In this document: piece after piece, positions 5,292-6,480 of the stretch
How positions within the stretch are numbered: the first letter of the stretch is position 1
Layout of the letters: each line of letters starts with the position of its first letter
NCBI GenBank assembly: GCA_023433775.1
Contig: JAEYTY010000095.1
Coordinates: 1-6,480 of the forward strand
DNA: 6,480 bases
Direction of reading: 5' to 3'
DNA from: Pseudomonadota bacterium
Lineage (GTDB): Bacteria > Pseudomonadota > Alphaproteobacteria > Rhizobiales > Devosiaceae
Translations under genes and position numbers: made by a program
Notes under the pieces: generated by a model
Seen by the model: only the letters and a program-made list of their open reading frames with translations
The model's database searches: none
Told to the model about the DNA's origin: nothing

Positions 5292-6480
5292 CTACAGCCC
5301 TGCCGTGCCCGACGCGATAGGCGCGCTGGCCTGGTCGCGGATGGGGGTTACGCTGGCGAGGGTGGTGTCGAAGCGGTTGGCGAGGTCGAGCAGTTTGCGA
5401 GCGGCGGCGGGGGTGAGGCTGGGCGGGCGCTGTTCGGGGAGCTCTTCGACGGCGGCATCGGCTTCGGCAATGATGGTCTGGGTTGGCTCGAAATCGACAC
5501 CGAATACCGGCTGCACCGCGATATTGGTATGGGCATAGGCCATGAATTTCTGCCAGGCGATAGTGGGCAAGAGGCCGCCGGTGAGATTGTTGGTGGTGCG
5601 GTAATCGTCATTGCCGAACCAGACGGCGGCGACGTAATTGCCGGTAAAGCCGCAGAACCAGGCGTCGCGATAGGAGGTGGTGGTGCCGGTTTTGCCCAGG
5701 GTCGGAACGCCCGGCACTTCGGCGCGGCGGCCGGTGCCGCTGGTGACCACGGCGCGCATCATCTGGTTCATATAGGCGACGGTCTGCTCGGACAGGACGC
5801 GCTCGCGCTGTGCATTGACGTTATGCTCCCAGACAAGATCGCCCGACAGTGTCGTCATGCGGGTGAGACCATAGGCCGGGGTCTTGTAGCCATGATTGGC
5901 AAAGACGGCGTAGGACGAGGTCATGTCCAGCACTGAGACGGACGCGACACCGAGGGCCAGTGAACGCGTGACCGGATATTCGGCCCGCAGGCCCATGCGA
6001 TGGCTGAGTTCGGCGATCTTGTCGCGCCCGGTCTTGATGGAGAGCGTGACGGGCACGGTATTGATCGATGAGGCGAAGGCGCTGATCAGCGTGGTTTGAC
6101 CACGATAGGAGCGGCCATAATTCTGTGGGCACCAGTCGCCAATGCAGACCGGCCGATCGGAAATGGAATCGCTGGGCGTCAGGCCTAATTGCTCGAAGGC
6201 TTCGGCATAGACGAAGGGCTTGTAGGACGAACCAGGCTGGCGGGTGGAGACAATGGCGCGATTGAACTGGCTCTTGCCGTAATCCATGCCGCCGACCATG
6301 GCGCGGACGGCGCCTTCGGTGTCGGTGACGACCATGGCGGCCTGCTCGACGCGATATTGTTCGCCCTGCTCATGCACCACGGAGGTGACGGCTTCCTCGG
6401 CATATTTCTGCAAGGTGGCGTCGATGGTGGTGCGGACGACGAAATTATTGCCCGGGGCCTGGGTCTGCTCGATGAGGAGC
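5292..6480 (-). CDS. mrcA: Penicillin-binding protein 1A, C-terminal transpeptidase part (5' end outside window)
   Basis: This is a class A penicillin-binding protein, an inner-membrane enzyme that polymerises and cross-links peptidoglycan on the periplasmic side. The frame stays open to the right edge (reading VVRTTIDATLQ before the visible core), so the N-terminal membrane anchor and glycosyltransferase domain lie outside the window; about 395 residues are visible. All three transpeptidase motifs are present: SSYK with the acylated serine codon at 6228-6230 and lysine at 6219-6221, SIN at 6060-6068, and KTGTT beginning with lysine at 5691-5693. The spacing and flanks (RQPGSSYKPF, GKTGTTTSYRDAWF, WFGNDD) match PBP1A. 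A Cys pair (VCIGDWC, codons 6144-6146 and 6129-6131) lies between the first two motifs. After the domain, a Pro/Ala/Glu-rich tail of about 60 residues ends at TAG 5292-5294. Choosing PBP1A over another class A enzyme is a judgement from motif flanks. Confidence 0.94.
   Translation of the reverse strand, partial: LLIEQTQAPGNNFVVRTTIDATLQKYAEEAVTSVVHEQGEQYRVEQAAMVVTDTEGAVRAMVGGMDYGKSQFNRAIVSTRQPGSSYKPFVYAEAFEQLGLTPSDSISDRPVCIGDWCPQNYGRSYRGQTTLISAFASSINTVPVTLSIKTGRDKIAELSHRMGLRAEYPVTRSLALGVASVSVLDMTSSYAVFANHGYKTPAYGLTRMTTLSGDLVWEHNVNAQRERVLSEQTVAYMNQMMRAVVTSGTGRRAEVPGVPTLGKTGTTTSYRDAWFCGFTGNYVAAVWFGNDDYRTTNNLTGGLLPTIAWQKFMAYAHTNIAVQPVFGVDFEPTQTIIAEADAAVEELPEQRPPSLTPAAARKLLDLANRFDTTLASVTPIRDQASAPIASGTAGL

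Noticed and set aside
5529..5936. Open frame of 135 codons on the plus strand opposite PBP1A
   Set aside because: It is a Gly/Ala/Val-rich shadow of the transpeptidase domain, whose KTG motif is encoded on the other strand in this stretch.

Overview
The window looks like chromosomal DNA from an alphaproteobacterium, most likely of the order Hyphomicrobiales (Devosia-like is a guess). The reasons are the high GC content, an Omp25/RopB-style porin whose mature start reads ADL and is followed by an FDWSGFYAG block, and a split DUF1214/DUF1254 membrane-protein pair that I associate with this order. This placement is inferred from protein character, not from a search.

Layout. The plus-strand block (1-2428) holds the 3' end of an unrecognised gene (1-351), a full-length two-domain chromate transporter ChrA (361-1587, possibly starting at TTG 379), and a lower-GC gene of unknown function (1715-2428) with a strong ribosome binding site. 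The minus-strand block (2479-6480) meets it convergently at about 2430-2478. Read in its own direction, it holds a penicillin-binding protein 1A that enters from beyond the right edge (6480-5292), an outer-membrane beta-barrel protein (5175-4480) closed by a strong hairpin terminator, a translationally coupled DUF1214-DUF1254 pair (4236-3119), and a Nudix hydrolase (3045-2479).

How the genes relate. Four of the seven genes act at the envelope: PBP1A builds peptidoglycan, the porin sits in the outer membrane, the DUF1214/DUF1254 pair is anchored in the inner membrane, and ChrA is an inner-membrane efflux carrier. No single pathway joins them all. The only close coupling seen is the 4-base ATGA overlap of the DUF pair. 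The Nudix gene follows 73 bases later and may share its transcript.

The most unusual non-coding signal is that two minus-strand gaps, ahead of the Nudix gene and ahead of the porin gene, each carry three copies of a short motif in alternating orientation, so the middle copy can pair with either neighbour. I see no CRISPR array, tRNA, rRNA, insertion sequence or convincing undescribed multi-gene system.
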